From Nocardioides sp. SYSU D00065 (GTDB lineage Bacteria; Actinomycetota; Actinomycetes; Propionibacteriales; Nocardioidaceae): a stretch of DNA of 64,000 bases. The stretch's first letter is position 1, and the number at the start of each line of letters is the position of its first letter. Where the stretch lies: the NCBI RefSeq assembly GCF_017916425.1, contig NZ_JAFMSX010000002.1, forward strand, positions 490,413-554,412, given 5' to 3'. Below are positions 51,944-61,662 of the stretch, piece by piece. The notes under the pieces are model-generated. The model was not told the origin of the DNA and searched no databases. It saw only the letters and a list, made by a program, of their open reading frames with translations. The position numbers and the translations under genes are program-made.

Positions 51944-52471
51944 TCAGAGCCGCTGCACGGGCCCCTGCGGGGCGAGCCCGAACACCTCGCGCAGGCCGGA
52001 CGCCCGCCCGTCCGCCTCGAGGGCGTCCGCCGCCTTGCCGACCGGGCGCTCCCACGGCCACACGTGCACCGCCATCAGGACCAGCGAGACCGCGGCGCCG
52101 CCGGCGTAGACGAGGATCCCGCCGTCGGGCAGCACGAAGGCCGCGGCCAGCGAGGCGATCGCCACCGCCTCGGCGATGGCGAAGCGCAGCACCATGGCGC
52201 TGCTCCACCGCCCGCGCGCCTGTGCGGCCGCCTCCTCGGCGTCCAGCGTCGTCGGCAGCGCGGGCAGGCGGTAGCCGAAGGCGTCGAGCAGGAGGTGCAC
52301 CGCGACCCCGATGGCGACCTGCGCCACCGGCACCACGATCGGCAGCGACGTGTCGGCGGGCAGCACGAACGAGACGGCGACGCCGATCACCACCAGGGCG
52401 CCCATCAGGGTGCCGGCGAGGATGCGGTTGGACGACGCGAACCCGGCGGCCGGGGGAGGAGGTGTCGGCAT
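51944..52471 (-). CDS. Hypothetical membrane protein
   Basis: This gene encodes 175 residues with four membrane segments (about 16-38, 45-67, 90-112 and 118-140), a Pro-rich start 'MPTPPPPAAG' and a cytosolic C-terminus. I do not recognise the family. TAGGGT lies six bases before ATG 52471, giving a probable leaderless transcript. It is convergent with glpD and divergent from the aldehyde dehydrogenase gene. Confidence 0.75.
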   Translation of the reverse strand: MPTPPPPAAGFASSNRILAGTLMGALVVIGVAVSFVLPADTSLPIVVPVAQVAIGVAVHLLLDAFGYRLPALPTTLDAEEAAAQARGRWSSAMVLRFAIAEAVAIASLAAAFVLPDGGILVYAGGAAVSLVLMAVHVWPWERPVGKAADALEADGRASGLREVFGLAPQGPVQRL

Positions 52472-52582
52472 GCGCCGACCCTAGCGAAGCCGGCGGGTGG
52501 ACGGATCCGACCGGAGCGTCGAGACGTGGGACGAAGTGACCAACCGGTAGCAACCGCCGCGGCCGCGAATTACGCTGCACGG

Positions 52583-54199
52583 ATGAGCGAGCAGAGCCCT
52601 GCCCCGAGCCCCATCACGGACGGCCCCGCGGACCCCGAGCACGACACCACGGCCGCCTACGGCCTCGATCGCTCGTACGTCGCCGCCCTCACGCGGCGTC
52701 TGGTCAGCACCTCCGGGCGGACCGAGGCGGTCTTCTCGCCCATCGGCGGCACCCCGCTCGCGCACGTGCCGCAGTCCACCCCGGCCGACGTGTCCGAGGC
52801 GTTCGTGCGCGCCCGCCGGGCGCAGCGGGCGTGGGCGGGCACGTCCCTCGACGAGCGCGCCGCAGCGCTGCTCCGCCTCCACGACCTGGTCCTGGACCGG
52901 CAGGAGGACCTCATCGACCTCGTCGTGTGGGAGTCGGGCAAGGCGCGCAAGGACGCCTACCTCGAGGTCGCCCACGTCGCGCTGACGGCGCGCTACTACG
53001 CCCGCACCGCCCACCAGCACCTCGACAGCCGTCGGGTCGCCGGGATGTTCCCGGTGCTGACCCGCGCCGAGGTGCACCGGGTTCCCAAGGGCGTCGTCGG
53101 GGTCATCTCGCCGTGGAACTACCCGCTCACGATGGCGCTGTGCGACGGCCTGCCGGCGCTGCTCGCCGGCAACGCGGTGGTGGCCAAGCCCGACGCCCAG
53201 GTGATGCTCACCGCCCTGCTCGGGGTGCAGCTGCTCGAGGAGGCCGGCTTCCCGCCGGAGCTGTGGCAGGTGGTCGCCGGCCCCGGTCCCGAGATCGGCG
53301 GCGCGCTGGTCGCGGAGGCCGACTACGTCGCCTTCACCGGCTCGACCGCCACGGGCCGGATCATCGCCCGCCAGTGCGCCGAGCGACTCATCGGCTGCTC
53401 CCTGGAGCTGGGCGGCAAGAACCCGATGCTGGTGTTGCGCGACGCCGACGCGCACCGGGCGGCCGAGGGAGCGGTCCGGGCGGTGTTCTCCAACGCCGGC
53501 CAGCTGTGCGTGTCGACGGAGCGGCTCTTCGTCGCCGACCAGGTCTACGACCGGTTCGTCGACGCCTTCGTCTCCCGCACGGAGGCGATGACGCTCGGCG
53601 CCAGCCACGACTGGTCGGTCGACATGGGCTCGCTGATCTCCCAGGCCCAGCTCGACACCGTCACCGCCCACGTCGAGGACGCCGTCGCCAAGGGCGCCCG
53701 CGTGCTCACCGGTGGCCGGCACCGCCCGGACCTGGGTCCGTTCGTCTTCGAGCCGACCATCCTCGAGGGCGTCACGGCCGACATGCAGTGCTTCGGCAAG
53801 GAGACCTTCGGGCCGGTCGTGTCGCTCTACCGCTTCCACGGCGAGGACGAGGCCGTCGAGCGCGCCAACGACGGGCTGTACGGCCTCAACGCCTCGGTCT
53901 GGACCCGCGACGGCGCCCGCGGGCGGGCCCTCGCACGGCGGATCAGGTGCGGCACGGTCAACGTCAACGAGGCGTACGGCGCCACGTTCGGCTCGCTCGC
54001 CGCCCCGATGGGCGGGATGCGGGAGTCCGGCATGGGCCGGCGTCAGGGCGCCGAGGGCGTGCACCGCTACACCGAGGCGCAGTCCGTCGCCACCCAGCGA
54101 CTGGTGCCGATCGCGCCGATGCTCGGGATGTCGGAGGAGACCAACGCCAAGGTGCTGACCGCGTCCCTGCGCCTGCTCAACAAGCTGGGGCGCGCCTGA
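52583..54199 (+). CDS. gabD2: NAD(P)-dependent succinate-semialdehyde-type dehydrogenase
   Basis: This gene encodes 538 residues. It is an aldehyde dehydrogenase with 'GVVGVISPWNYPLTMALCDG', 'FTGSTATGRIIARQCAERLI', the general-base Glu in 'LELGGKNPML' and the nucleophile Cys in 'FSNAGQLCVSTERLFVAD'. The spacing, the C-terminal extension and 'GMRESGMGRRQGAEGVHRYT' are like the GabD2-type succinate-semialdehyde dehydrogenases of actinobacteria; the substrate is inferred. TACGCT six bases before ATG 52583 supports a leaderless start. The GMC gene begins two bases after its stop, so they form an operon. Confidence 0.88.
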   Translation: MSEQSPAPSPITDGPADPEHDTTAAYGLDRSYVAALTRRLVSTSGRTEAVFSPIGGTPLAHVPQSTPADVSEAFVRARRAQRAWAGTSLDERAAALLRLHDLVLDRQEDLIDLVVWESGKARKDAYLEVAHVALTARYYARTAHQHLDSRRVAGMFPVLTRAEVHRVPKGVVGVISPWNYPLTMALCDGLPALLAGNAVVAKPDAQVMLTALLGVQLLEEAGFPPELWQVVAGPGPEIGGALVAEADYVAFTGSTATGRIIARQCAERLIGCSLELGGKNPMLVLRDADAHRAAEGAVRAVFSNAGQLCVSTERLFVADQVYDRFVDAFVSRTEAMTLGASHDWSVDMGSLISQAQLDTVTAHVEDAVAKGARVLTGGRHRPDLGPFVFEPTILEGVTADMQCFGKETFGPVVSLYRFHGEDEAVERANDGLYGLNASVWTRDGARGRALARRIRCGTVNVNEAYGATFGSLAAPMGGMRESGMGRRQGAEGVHRYTEAQSVATQRLVPIAPMLGMSEETNAKVLTASLRLLNKLGRA

Positions 54200-54201
54200 G
54201 C

Positions 54202-55905
54202 ATGACCCACTACGACGTCCTCGTCATCGGGTCCGGGTTCGGCGGCTCGGTGAGCGCGCTCCGGCTGACCGAGAAGGGCTACTCGGTCGGGGTGCTGGAG
54301 GCGGGCGCCCGGTTCGGGGACGACGACTTCCCGGCCACGTCGTTCGACGCCAAGCGCTTCCTGTTCGCACCGGCCCTGGGCCTCTACGGCATCCAGCGCA
54401 TCGACATGGTCAAGGACTGCCTGATCCTCGCCGGCGCCGGCGTCGGGGGCGGCTCGCTGGTCTACGCCAACACCCTCTACGAGCCGCTCGAGGCGTTCTA
54501 CCGCGACCCCTCGTGGGCGCACATCACCGACTGGAAGGCCGAGCTCGCCCCCTACTACGACCAGGCCAAGCGGATGCTCGGGGTGGTCGACAACCCGCTG
54601 CACACGCCGGCCGACGCGGTGATGAAGCAGGTCGCGGAGGACATGGGGGTGGGCGACACCTTCCACCCCACGCCGGTCGGGGTCTTCTTCGGCGGCCCCG
54701 ACGCGCGTCCGGGGGAGCGCGTCGAGGACCCGTACTTCGGCGGCGCGGGCCCGGCGCGCAACGCGTGCCGCAACTGCGGCGAGTGCATGACGGGGTGCCG
54801 CCACAACGCCAAGAACACCTTGGTCAAGAACTACCTGCACCTCGCGGAGCGGGCCGGCGCGGTCGTCCACCCGCTGACCACGGTGACGCGGGTCCGGCCC
54901 CGGCGCGGCGGCGGCTACGAGGTGACGACCCGCTGGACCAAGGCCAAGCTGTCACGGCGTACGGCCACCCGGACGTTCACCGCCGACCAGGTGGTCTTCT
55001 CCGCGGCCGCCCTCGGCACCCAGAAGCTCCTCCACCAGCTCAAGGGCGAGGGCGACCTGCCGCGCGTCAGCGACCGCCTCGGGGTGCTGACCCGCACCAA
55101 CTCCGAGGCCATCCTCGGCGCGCTCGCGCCCGACACCTCGACCGACTACACAGAGGGCGTCGCGATCACCTCGTCGTGGCACCCCGACGACGTCACCCAC
55201 ATCGAGCCGGTGCGCTACGGCAAGGGCTCCAACGCGATGGCGCTGCTGCAGACGGTGCTGGCCGACGACACCCCCGGGCGATCCCGGGTCCGGACGTGGC
55301 TGCGCGAGCTGTGGGCGCAGCGGCGCACCGCCCTCGACCTCTACGACTTCAAGCACTGGTCCGAGCGCACCGTCGTGGCGCTGGTGATGCAGACGCTCGA
55401 CAACTCCATCACCACCCGCGGCGTCAAGGGCCGCCTCGGCTGGCGGATGACGAGCGTGCAGGGCCACGGCCTGCCCAACCCGACGTACATCCCCGTCGCC
55501 TACGACGCGGTGCGGCGGATGGCGGCGGTGATGGGAGGGACGCCCGGCGGCAACGTCGGGGAGCCGTTCAACCGGCCGCTGACGGCGCACTTCATCGGCG
55601 GGTGCACGATCGGCGACTCGCCCGAGACCGGCGTGGTGGACCCGTGGCAGCGGCTGTTCGGTCACGAGGGGCTGCACGTGGTCGACGGCTCGGCGGTCTC
55701 GGCCAACCTCGGCGTCAACCCCTCCCTCACCATCACCGCCCAGGCAGAGCGGGCGATGGCGTTCTGGCCCAACAAGGGGGAGGCCGACCCGCGACCCGCG
55801 CTGGGCTCGGCCTACCGCAGGGTCGAGCCGGTGGAGCCGAAGAACCCCGTCGTCCCGGACGCCGCGCCGGGTGCGCTGCGCCTGCCGGTCGTCGGGATCA
55901 CCTGA
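54202..55905 (+). CDS. GMC-family oxidoreductase (ChoD-like)
   Basis: This gene encodes 567 residues. 'YDVLVIGSGFGGSVSALRLT' binds FAD, and 'LAGAGVGGGSLVYANTLYEP' and the C-terminal 'HFIGGCTIGDSPETGVVDPW' plus 'VVDGSAVSANLGVNPSLTIT' are GMC signatures with the active-site His/Asn pair. It resembles mycobacterial ChoD, annotated as cholesterol oxidase though its natural substrate is doubtful. A cluster 'CRNCGECMTGC' (C-x2-C-x2-C-x3-C, about 193-203) looks like an iron-sulfur-binding loop. It occupies the same position after guaB3 as choD does in mycobacteria. ATG is two bases after the dehydrogenase stop. Confidence 0.88.
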   Translation: MTHYDVLVIGSGFGGSVSALRLTEKGYSVGVLEAGARFGDDDFPATSFDAKRFLFAPALGLYGIQRIDMVKDCLILAGAGVGGGSLVYANTLYEPLEAFYRDPSWAHITDWKAELAPYYDQAKRMLGVVDNPLHTPADAVMKQVAEDMGVGDTFHPTPVGVFFGGPDARPGERVEDPYFGGAGPARNACRNCGECMTGCRHNAKNTLVKNYLHLAERAGAVVHPLTTVTRVRPRRGGGYEVTTRWTKAKLSRRTATRTFTADQVVFSAAALGTQKLLHQLKGEGDLPRVSDRLGVLTRTNSEAILGALAPDTSTDYTEGVAITSSWHPDDVTHIEPVRYGKGSNAMALLQTVLADDTPGRSRVRTWLRELWAQRRTALDLYDFKHWSERTVVALVMQTLDNSITTRGVKGRLGWRMTSVQGHGLPNPTYIPVAYDAVRRMAAVMGGTPGGNVGEPFNRPLTAHFIGGCTIGDSPETGVVDPWQRLFGHEGLHVVDGSAVSANLGVNPSLTITAQAERAMAFWPNKGEADPRPALGSAYRRVEPVEPKNPVVPDAAPGALRLPVVGIT

Positions 55906-55984
55906 GACCTGTACCCGCCGGGCAAGGGACCCGGAAATTCACCCCTAGGGAGGCGTAACCACGCTGTCGAGGGGTCGTTGGGCG

Positions 55985-56112
55985 GGTAAGGAGTCCGGCA
56001 GTCATGCTCCCTCCCAAGGGTCGGACTCCCGATCTCGGCGCTGCTGTGCAGCTGCTGGATCTCAAGCACCAGGGCCCGGTCACCCTCCCTCCCCGATCGG
56101 GCCCTGGTGCGA
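55985..56112 (+). ncRNA. Candidate 6C small RNA
   Basis: Two hairpins lie in the 254-base gap before guaA, each with a C-rich loop on the plus strand. The first has arms GGAGTCCG (55990-55997) and CGGACTCC (56022-56029), and its loop contains CTCCCTCCC. The second has 13-bp arms GCACCAGGGCCCG (56066-56078) and CGGGCCCTGGTGC (56098-56110), and its loop contains CCCTCCCTCCCC. Two stem-loops with runs of cytosines define the actinobacterial 6C RNA (B11 in mycobacteria), in which the second also terminates transcription. The C-rich loops can pair with GGGAGG ribosome-binding sites. The ends and promoter are not certain. It was recognised by pattern, not by a covariance model. Confidence 0.65.
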
Positions 56113-56159
56113 TCCACGGCGGGGAGTCGCACCGGGACGGGCCTCGATAGACTCCAGGC

Positions 56160-57740
<1,581 letters not shown>

Positions 57741-57756
57741 CCGGGCGCTGACTCGT

Positions 57757-58311
57757 ATGGGCAACCAGTTCGCCGATGACGTGCTGGCGGGTGACGGCTT
57801 CCGCCTCACCCCTCTGGGATCGGCTGACATCGAGGACGTCACCTCGGCCTGCCGCGACGAGGTCACTCAGCGATGGCTGCCACTGCCGTCGCCGTACACC
57901 TCCGACGTGGCGCGTGCGTTCGTCGAGGAGATCGCACCCAGGATGCACGCGAGCGGCGCCGGTCTCGTCCGGCGGATCGAGGTCGCTGGACGGCTGTGTG
58001 GCGTCATCGACCTGAAGGCGACCGACTGGCGAGTGCGCGCGACCGAGATCGGCTACTGGGTCGCCCCTTGGGCGCGAGGGCACGGCCTCGCTGGCAAGGC
58101 TTCGCGAGTCCTTGCCGACTGGGCTCTGTCCACACAGGGCATGGCGCGAGTGGTGATCTGTTGCGCGACCGGCAACGTCGCGTCACAGAAGGCAGCAGTG
58201 TCGGCCGGGTTCAGCCACGAGGGGCGCGCGCGATCGGCCGGAATCGTCCACGCCGGGCGCGTCGACCTCGAGGTGTTCAGCAAGCTCTCGTCGGATCTCG
58301 ACGCGCCCTAG
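57757..58311 (+). CDS. RimJ/RimL-type GNAT acetyltransferase
   Basis: This gene encodes 184 residues. 'FRLTPLGSADIEDVTSACRD' at the start, 'EIGYWVAPWARGHGLAGKAS' (acetyl-CoA loop, about 93-112) and 'VASQKAAVSAGFSHEGRARS' are characteristic of the RimJ/RimL subfamily that acetylates protein N-termini or small amines. It starts at ATG 57757, 19 bases after guaA, without a clear ribosome-binding site. It may be expressed by read-through from guaA. It is followed by a hairpin shared with the convergent HNH gene. Confidence 0.82.
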   Translation: MGNQFADDVLAGDGFRLTPLGSADIEDVTSACRDEVTQRWLPLPSPYTSDVARAFVEEIAPRMHASGAGLVRRIEVAGRLCGVIDLKATDWRVRATEIGYWVAPWARGHGLAGKASRVLADWALSTQGMARVVICCATGNVASQKAAVSAGFSHEGRARSAGIVHAGRVDLEVFSKLSSDLDAP

Positions 58312-58339
58312 CAGCGCGAGCGCCAGAACGTGCTCCGCG

Positions 58340-58366
58340 CCCCCTGGCTGTTGACCTGTCAGGGGG
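58340..58366. terminator. Hairpin between convergent GNAT and HNH genes
   Basis: CCCCCTG and CAGGGGG form a 7-bp stem around a 13-base loop in the 67-base gap. Confidence 0.5.
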
Positions 58367-58378
58367 TGAGGGGCGGGG

Positions 58379-59788
58379 TCATCGTCGCCGGGGCCGCGGG
58401 ACGCCCGGCGGATCCGAGGCGTCGATCGGAGCGGTGCCGGAGGGGTCGCGGGTGAAGCGATGGCCGTGGGGACTGACCCACTCGAACCTGCCGGGTCCGG
58501 TGACGGTGTACCGCCAGGCGGAGTGCGTCTTGAGCCGGTGGTGCCTGCGGCAGAGCGCGGCGAGGTTCGACGTGGTGGTGGGGCCGGGTTGTGGCCGGCC
58601 CTCCGCGTCGGCGTTCGGGTCGAACGGGATGACGTGGTCGATGTCGCAGCCACGAGCCGGTTGTGAGCACCAGGGGAACACGCAGGTGACGTCGCGGAGG
58701 GCGACCTGCTCGCGGATCCGGTCCGGGATCCCGTAGCCCGGTGCAAACAGCTCAGCGGCGAGGTCGATGACCGGCTTGATGGTGACCTTCGTCCGCGTGT
58801 CGGCGCACCACCCCTTGACCTGGTCCAGCAACAGGAGCCGCTGCCCCTCCTCCATGCGACCGGTAGGCCCGAACACCGTCTGCTCACCGACCGTTGAGGC
58901 GTCGAAGTGGGCGTGCAGCACGACCTCCCGCGCGACCGGCAGCCCGTCAGCTGCCCGCGCCTCGGCATTGCCTTGGGTGTGCAGGTCGAGCGCGGTCTGG
59001 GTGCGGGCCAGGTCACCGAGGGCCTTGGCCCGGCGAGCGTCCAGCGGCTCGGGGGAGCCGAGGGCGGCGAGGGTCGCGGCGCCGTGGGCCAGGGCCCGGT
59101 CGAGGTCGAGGGCGTCGGCGAGATCGAGCTCGGCCTCGAGGCGCATGGTCCCGGCGTAGTGCACGTCCTGCGTGTCAATAGTCGCGTGGCGCGGGTCCAC
59201 GTGCTGCCAGCCATCCTCCGGATCGGCGGTTGGATCTGGCGCGGCCAGGTCGAACCGCTTGATGCTCTCGGCGACCAGCCTGTCCAACTGCGCCGTACCC
59301 ACCCGCCCGGCGACCGCGGCGACCTGGGAGTCGACCCACCCCGCGGCCTCGATGGTGAGCGCGGGGGCGGCGTGAATCGTGACATCGGCGACCGACCGGG
59401 CCCGCCACGCCGGCACGCGGCCGAACTGGACCTGCGCCCACAGCCGCGGCAGCCGGTGCCGCAGCTCGAGCGCATGCCCGATCAGCCGCTTCGCCGCGGT
59501 CGTCGAGATGCCCAGCACGGCGCCGAGCTCCGCGACGCAGAACTCCGCCACCAACGGCGCCCCCTCGCCGGCGATCGGCTCCTCGTGCTCGCAGCCCGGG
59601 ACAGTGAACGACGCAGCAGCGTGGATCGACTCCGGCGGGCGCAGGTCGGCCCACCGGGCAGCCAGGTCGAGCTGGTCGGCTGCCGCGCGGTCCTCGGCGG
59701 CCCTCCGCTCCTTGATCGCAGCCAGCAGCGCGGAGGCGGAGAGGTCCTCGACCCCTGCGCCTCGCGGCCCTGCCAGCGTCTCGATCAT
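58379..59788 (-). CDS. DUF222 (13E12-type) HNH endonuclease-like protein
   Basis: This gene encodes 469 residues. The N-terminal DUF222 region (about 10-330, mostly helical, 'LDLAARWADLRPPESIHAAA', 'VLGISTTAAKRLIGHALELR') is followed by a C-terminal HNH domain ('CVFPWCSQPARGCDIDHVIP', 'NLAALCRRHHRLKTH') with the metal-binding Cys and His residues. This is the family of the 13E12 repeat proteins of mycobacteria, often multicopy and some under LexA control. ATG 59788 is chosen because a perfect TATAAT lies seven bases upstream. A LexA-box-like palindrome overlaps start and promoter. It is probably DNA-damage-inducible; its substrate is unknown. Confidence 0.88.
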   Translation of the reverse strand: MIETLAGPRGAGVEDLSASALLAAIKERRAAEDRAAADQLDLAARWADLRPPESIHAAASFTVPGCEHEEPIAGEGAPLVAEFCVAELGAVLGISTTAAKRLIGHALELRHRLPRLWAQVQFGRVPAWRARSVADVTIHAAPALTIEAAGWVDSQVAAVAGRVGTAQLDRLVAESIKRFDLAAPDPTADPEDGWQHVDPRHATIDTQDVHYAGTMRLEAELDLADALDLDRALAHGAATLAALGSPEPLDARRAKALGDLARTQTALDLHTQGNAEARAADGLPVAREVVLHAHFDASTVGEQTVFGPTGRMEEGQRLLLLDQVKGWCADTRTKVTIKPVIDLAAELFAPGYGIPDRIREQVALRDVTCVFPWCSQPARGCDIDHVIPFDPNADAEGRPQPGPTTTSNLAALCRRHHRLKTHSAWRYTVTGPGRFEWVSPHGHRFTRDPSGTAPIDASDPPGVPRPRRR

Positions 59789-59824
59789 GTGTTCGATTAT
59801 ACGCTCGACCGCCGACATCGTCCA
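59781..59824 (-). promoter_or_regulatory. SOS-box-like operator and TATAAT promoter of the HNH gene
   Basis: The sequence at 59781-59796 reads TCGAACACATGATCGA on the minus strand, one base from the actinobacterial LexA pattern TCGAAC-N4-GTTCGA. It includes the ATG (59788-59786) and the last base of TATAAT (59801-59796). TGGACG at 59824-59819 is at -35 distance. LexA bound here would block both promoter and transcript start. Confidence 0.65.
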
Positions 59825-60053
59825 TGGCGGCGAACGCAACATGGGTGGTCGCGGACCCTCGGTGGGGACGGACAGATGTTTGTGGTTGCCAGCGCGGCAG
59901 CTGGTCGGTATCCGGGGCTGAGTGCTGTGTGCTGCCAGGGAGCGCGACGCAGACGTAGAGCGGAGGCAGGACCCTGCGGTCACGGCGCGCGCTGCGCCGT
60001 CTCCGATCCGGGGCCGAGCCAGCCCAGCGACGAGAAATGCTCAGAACGCCGCG
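59825..60053. other. Non-coding stretch with no recognised element
   Basis: The 300 bases between the HNH and VOC gene starts hold the two divergent promoters at their ends. In between I see no supportable gene, RNA or repeat. Confidence 0.55.
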
Positions 60054-60083
60054 CTGACCAGCAACGGCGCCGGGTCTAGGGTC
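60054..60083 (+). promoter_or_regulatory. Leaderless promoter of the VOC gene
   Basis: CTGACC (60054-60059), 17 bases and TAGGGT (60077-60082) form a housekeeping-type promoter whose -10 is six bases from ATG 60089. Confidence 0.6.
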
Positions 60084-60088
60084 GGCCC

Positions 60089-60472
60089 ATGCCCCGCGCC
60101 CTCCACCACCTCGACCTGTGGGTCGACGACGTCACGACCGCCGAGGCGGAGTGGGGTTGGCTGCTCGCGTGGTGCGGCTGGGACCGCGAAGAGGGGACGC
60201 TGTCGTGGGTGCACGGCGACGGCACCTACCTCTTCATGGAGCACTCGCCCGACCAGCGCGGCGCGCACGACCGGCTCCGGCCGGGCATCAACCACCTCGC
60301 GATGGTGGTGGACACGCGCGAGGCCCTGGACCGCATGCGCGCGGAGTCGACCGAGCACGGGTGGCACGAGCTCTTCGCCGACCGCTACCCGCACGCTGGG
60401 GGCGAGAGGCACGTCGCGCTGTACCTGGAGAGCTCGGAGGGCTTCGAGGTCGAGGTCGTCGTGGGCGAGTGA
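60089..60472 (+). CDS. VOC (glyoxalase/bleomycin-resistance) family protein
   Basis: This gene encodes 127 residues. 'MPRALHHLDLWVDDVTTAEA' is the first beta-alpha-beta unit, and 'GINHLAMVVDTREALDRMRA' starts the second. 'YLESSEGFEVEVVV' supplies the final metal-ligand Glu. These are the paired modules of VOC proteins, which bind a divalent metal and act as lyases, dioxygenases or drug-binding proteins. The specificity cannot be read. A promoter with its -10 six bases before the ATG makes a leaderless transcript likely. It is followed 48 bases later by another gene with its own such signal. Confidence 0.82.
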   Translation: MPRALHHLDLWVDDVTTAEAEWGWLLAWCGWDREEGTLSWVHGDGTYLFMEHSPDQRGAHDRLRPGINHLAMVVDTREALDRMRAESTEHGWHELFADRYPHAGGERHVALYLESSEGFEVEVVVGE

Positions 60473-60520
60473 GCGGCAGTGCCGCCGACCGATGAGGCCG
60501 GCTCACCCTAGGCTGCCCCC

Positions 60521-61582
60521 ATGGAAGCGCGCCGCTGGATCGTCGCCCTGGAGAACGCCTGGGACGGCGCCCGGGCCAGGCGCCGGGCGGGCCGGGCGCC
60601 GGCTCATCTCCGCATCGAGTCCTACGGCGGGCACGGGACGGGGGCAGGCGTCGTCGTACGCGGGCGGGTGGTCGACGACCCGCCGCTGTCGAGTGCCGTC
60701 GAGGGCGAGAGTCTGCGGGCCGCGGTCGGGCGCAGCGTGCGTGCGTTCCTGACCGACGAGCTGCCGGGCGTCCCGCTGCGGGTCCGGCTGGGTGATGCCG
60801 AGGCGCTGGTGACGACCGACGCCGAGGGCTACTTCCGGGCGCGCCTCGCACCCGGGTCCCTGGAAGGCCCCTGGGCGAGGGGGACCGTCGAGCTGGCCGG
60901 GGACTACCGCGGGCTCGCCGACCGCCACCCGACCGACGTACGCGTGCGCGTCCCGTCGAGCGAGGCGGCGTTCGGAGTGATCTCCGACGTGGACGACACG
61001 ATCCTGGAGACCGGCGTGCAGCGGGTGGGCCGGATGGTGCTGCAGACGCTGACCGGGTCGGCCCTCACCCGCATGCCGTTCCCCGGCGTCGTCGAGCTGT
61101 ACGGCGACCTGGCGCGCGGCGAGGCCAACCCGGTCTTCTACGTCTCCTCGAGCCCGTGGAACCTCCACGCGTTCCTCGAGGCCTTCCTCGCCCACCGCGC
61201 CTTCCCGCTCGGGCCGGTCCTCCTGCGCGACCTGCTCGGGTCGGCGGCGGGCCGGGAGGAGAAGCACGGACGGATCCGGGAGGTGCTCGAGCTGCACCCG
61301 GACCTGCCGTTCGTGCTGCTCGGGGACTCGGGGGAGCGGGACCCGGAGATCTACGCGGACATCGTGCGCGAGCACCCGGGACGGGTCCTCGCGGTCTACA
61401 TCCGCGAGACGCGGCTGGACCCCGGCGACGGCCGGGTCGAGAAGGTCTCGGACGCCTGGGACCACGACGTGCCTTTCGTGCTGGCCGCCGACAGCGACGC
61501 CGTACGCCGCCACGCCGCGGCGATCGGGCTTCTCGCGTCCGGTCCGGGCGGGGGCGTAGTAGGTGCGGGCCCGCAGGACTGA
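60521..61582 (+). CDS. App1-like phosphatidate phosphatase (DUF2183)
   Basis: This gene encodes 353 residues. An N-terminal beta-rich region (about 30-150) precedes the catalytic domain with 'FGVISDVDDTILETGVQRVG' (DxDxT phosphatase motif I, near 160), 'PVFYVSSSPWNLHAFLEAFL' (motif II) and 'PFVLLGDSGERDPEIYADIV' (motif III). These match DUF2183/App1 proteins of the HAD-like superfamily, shown in yeast to dephosphorylate phosphatidic acid. It probably acts on a phospholipid at the membrane. TAGGCT six bases before ATG 60521 implies a leaderless transcript. Confidence 0.88.
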   Translation: MEARRWIVALENAWDGARARRRAGRAPAHLRIESYGGHGTGAGVVVRGRVVDDPPLSSAVEGESLRAAVGRSVRAFLTDELPGVPLRVRLGDAEALVTTDAEGYFRARLAPGSLEGPWARGTVELAGDYRGLADRHPTDVRVRVPSSEAAFGVISDVDDTILETGVQRVGRMVLQTLTGSALTRMPFPGVVELYGDLARGEANPVFYVSSSPWNLHAFLEAFLAHRAFPLGPVLLRDLLGSAAGREEKHGRIREVLELHPDLPFVLLGDSGERDPEIYADIVREHPGRVLAVYIRETRLDPGDGRVEKVSDAWDHDVPFVLAADSDAVRRHAAAIGLLASGPGGGVVGAGPQD

Positions 61583-61662
61583 CCCACCCGGGGGGTGGTC
61601 GCGCGGACGGCGGGCACGGTCTAGGTTGCTGGGTGGCCCAACTGAATCATGGGAGGTAACCC

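Noticed and set aside
56004..56150. 48-codon frame (MLPPKGRTPD...) upstream of guaA with AAGGAG before it
   Set aside because: It lies inside the two hairpins of the candidate 6C RNA, and its stop is part of the guaA -10 hexamer. The product has no family resemblance.
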